A DNA stretch of 6,863 nucleotides from Gammaproteobacteria bacterium (GTDB lineage Bacteria; Pseudomonadota; Gammaproteobacteria; Xanthomonadales; Rhodanobacteraceae): contig VBNZ01000123.1 in the NCBI GenBank assembly GCA_005877675.1, positions 1 through 6,863 of the forward strand, written 5' to 3'. Each line of letters opens with the position of its first letter. Position 1 is the stretch's first letter. The notes beneath the pieces are model-generated. The model saw nothing but the letters and a program-made list of their open reading frames with translations, did no database searches and had not been told where the DNA came from. The position numbers were made by a program, and so were the translations under genes. Shown piece by piece: positions 4,989 through 6,863 of this stretch.

Positions 4989-6863
4989 CTACAGGATTCG
5001 CCGCAGCTGATCGCCGATCGGCAATTCGCGAATGCGATAGCCGGTCGCGGCGAAAATTGCATTGGTCAGCGCGGGCAGGGCGCTCGGGATGCCCATCTCG
5101 CCGGCGCCATACGGTACGGCTTGCGATTCGACCAGGGTGACTTCGACGTCGAGCGGCGCCTGCGCCATGCGCAAAAGTGGATAATCGCCAAAATTGGATT
5201 GTTGTACTTTTCCGTCCTTGATCGTGACGGCGAGATTGAGCGCGGTCGAGATGCCGTCGATTGTCGCGCCCATCGCCTGCGCTTCGGCGCCGAGCGGATT
5301 GATCACGCGGCCGATGTCGAGCACGCACACCGCGCGATGGACGACCACGTTGCCGTCGATCGCGGAGACTTCGAGTGCGTGCGCGGCATAGCCGCCGAAA
5401 GTGAAATGTCCGGCGAGACCGATGCCGTGATCCTTGTCCGGCTTGCGCCCCCATCCGATCTTTTCGGCGGCGAGCGTAAGCACACTGGCCATGCGTCCGG
5501 TGTCGAAGGTCGGGCCACCATGTGCCTTGTACGGCAGCGCACGCGGTTCGCCGAGCAATTTCAGGCGCAGTTTGAGCGGATCCTGTTTCGTCTCGTGCGC
5601 GATCTCGTCGAGGAAACTCTCGACTGCGAAGGCGTTGAACGTATGCACCGGCGCACGCCACGCGCCACGCGGCATGCCCGAATCGAGCGCATGGAAGTGC
5701 ATCTCGAAATTGGCGATCAGAATTGCCGGAAAATCCTCCGGCTCCATGCAACTGCTCCATGCCGGCCGTTTGGCGTTCACCGGACGGTAGTTGTTCGGCG
5801 TCGCCGCCGTGCGCTGCGCCCAGCCGGTGACTTCGTTCTTGCGATCGAGCGTCGCAGTGAGCTGATGCACACCGAATGGGCGGTAGAAGTCGTGCTGGAT
5901 GTCATCATCGCGCGTCCAGATCAATTTGACCGGCTTGGGCTCGTTCTTGTCGAGCAGCGCCTTGCCGATCAGCGCGGCTTCGGCGACGAAATCGTTCTTC
6001 AGGCGCCGGCCGAAACCGCCGCCGGCGCGCTGCATGCGAATTTCGATTTTGTCGCGCGCTACGCCGGTGATACTGTGGATAACCGTCGACGCGCCATCGG
6101 GCACTTGCAGCGAAGCGATCAGCAGCACCTTGTCCTTCTCGACGTGAATCAGCGCGTTCTGCGGCTCCATCGTCGCGTGCGCGAGAAACGGCATCGTGTA
6201 GCGCTGCTCCAGCGTCTTCTTCGCCGCCTTGCGCGCCTTGGCGAGATCGCCATCGCTGCGCACCTGCGTAGCCTGCGCGATCGGCGCCCGGAGCAGTTCG
6301 TCTGCACGCCGGTGCAGCGCATCGGTCGATTCGTTCGCCCACGGGCTCGGCTTCCACTCGATCTTGAGCTTCTCGCGGCCCTTCATCGCCGCCCAGGTGC
6401 TGGTCGCAACGACCGCAACTCCGTGCGCGATCGGACCGCTGAGCGGCTCGCCCGGTTTTGCGCCGACGATCGGAACGATCTGTTTCACGCCGGCGATTTT
6501 TTTCGCTTCGCCATCGTCGATCGTGTCGACCTCGCCGTCGAGCTGCGGCGAACGCGCGATCACCGCGAACAACGTATCTGCGCGATACGCGTCGATACCG
6601 AACTGCGCCTGCCCGGTAACGATCTCGCGCGCATCGACCACGCGCGTCGGCTTGCCGATGATCTTGTAGTCGGCCGGCTTTTTCAGCGCGCGCGGTTCCT
6701 TCGGCAGATCGAGCTTGGCTGCCGTTTCAACCAGATCGCCATAGCCGAGTTTGCGTCCGTCCGGCGCGATCACCATGCCTGATTCGGTGCGCAGTTGCCC
6801 TGCGGGTAGATCGAGCTGTGCCGAGGCGGCGACGAGCAGCAGCCAGCGCGCAGTCGCACCGGC
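4989..6863 (-). CDS. Xanthine oxidase-family molybdopterin-binding subunit (IorB-like), 5' end missing
   Basis: This is the catalytic large subunit of a molybdenum hydroxylase, closest by motif to the isoquinoline 1-oxidoreductase beta-subunit/aldehyde dehydrogenase group. Such enzymes hydroxylate aldehydes or N-heterocycles with water and pass electrons to a small [2Fe-2S] subunit. The 624 residues present begin in AGATARWLLLVAASAQLDLP; the frame is open to the window edge, so the Met at 6776 is internal. Family members are about 720-770 residues and usually carry a Tat signal in the missing part. Landmarks, counted from the first residue in the window: MEPQNA (232-237), the cofactor-binding QRAGGGFGRR (278-287), GAWRAP (400-405) and GAGEMGIP (586-593), whose Glu589 (codon 5097-5099) matches the catalytic glutamate. 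It ends at TAG with no gene downstream on its strand, so any [2Fe-2S] partner must lie beyond the right edge. The substrate is unknown. Confidence 0.93.
   Translation of the reverse strand, partial: AGATARWLLLVAASAQLDLPAGQLRTESGMVIAPDGRKLGYGDLVETAAKLDLPKEPRALKKPADYKIIGKPTRVVDAREIVTGQAQFGIDAYRADTLFAVIARSPQLDGEVDTIDDGEAKKIAGVKQIVPIVGAKPGEPLSGPIAHGVAVVATSTWAAMKGREKLKIEWKPSPWANESTDALHRRADELLRAPIAQATQVRSDGDLAKARKAAKKTLEQRYTMPFLAHATMEPQNALIHVEKDKVLLIASLQVPDGASTVIHSITGVARDKIEIRMQRAGGGFGRRLKNDFVAEAALIGKALLDKNEPKPVKLIWTRDDDIQHDFYRPFGVHQLTATLDRKNEVTGWAQRTAATPNNYRPVNAKRPAWSSCMEPEDFPAILIANFEMHFHALDSGMPRGAWRAPVHTFNAFAVESFLDEIAHETKQDPLKLRLKLLGEPRALPYKAHGGPTFDTGRMASVLTLAAEKIGWGRKPDKDHGIGLAGHFTFGGYAAHALEVSAIDGNVVVHRAVCVLDIGRVINPLGAEAQAMGATIDGISTALNLAVTIKDGKVQQSNFGDYPLLRMAQAPLDVEVTLVESQAVPYGAGEMGIPSALPALTNAIFAATGYRIRELPIGDQLRRIL

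Noticed and set aside
5121..6782. 553-codon open frame on the plus strand opposite the oxidoreductase gene
   Set aside because: It is Arg/His/Asp-rich with no recognisable domain and lies exactly antisense to a gene with clear family motifs. Long antisense frames are expected in high-GC DNA.

Overview
The window reads as ordinary chromosomal DNA of a high-GC gammaproteobacterium. The mix of proteins suggests the Xanthomonadales, perhaps Rhodanobacteraceae: an EF-G2-type GTPase, a secreted two-EF-hand protein, a relative of the glycine-zipper/17 kDa-antigen proteins and a periplasmic-type molybdenum hydroxylase. The intergenic TTCCCG/CGGGAA repeats fit the same group. This placement is inferred from protein style and could not be checked against a database.

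Layout from left to right. Positions 1-1681 (minus strand) hold most of an elongation factor G-like GTPase that runs off the left edge inside domain IV. A 202-base divergent gap follows, containing a possible 12-codon leader. Positions 1884-2678 (plus) encode a single-pass membrane protein with a TonB-like N-terminal half and an unrecognised C-terminal half. It converges with a small exported EF-hand protein (2761-3111, minus), and the two share a bidirectional terminator at 2709-2740. A second divergent gap carries three adjacent inverted repeats and leads to a small alpha/beta hydrolase (3317-4021, plus). Then comes an exported protein with the flanks of a glycine-zipper protein but no zipper (4155-4655, plus), followed by a terminator hairpin and an intergenic repeat (about 4773-4966). 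Positions 4989-6863 (minus) hold the C-terminal five-sixths or so of an IorB-type molybdopterin-binding oxidoreductase large subunit, cut by the right edge.

No operon is evident. Almost every neighbouring pair is divergent, convergent or separated by more than 100 bases, so the genes look like independent transcription units. Four of the six proteins probably act in the envelope or periplasm: the TonB-like protein, the EF-hand protein, the zipper-less protein and the molybdenum enzyme. I see no mobile element, phage, CRISPR, toxin-antitoxin or defence genes, and no convincing new multi-gene system. The best leads are the altered GTPase motifs of the EF-G paralogue, the missing glycine zipper, the TonB-like protein without a TonB C-terminal domain, and several structured non-coding sites.
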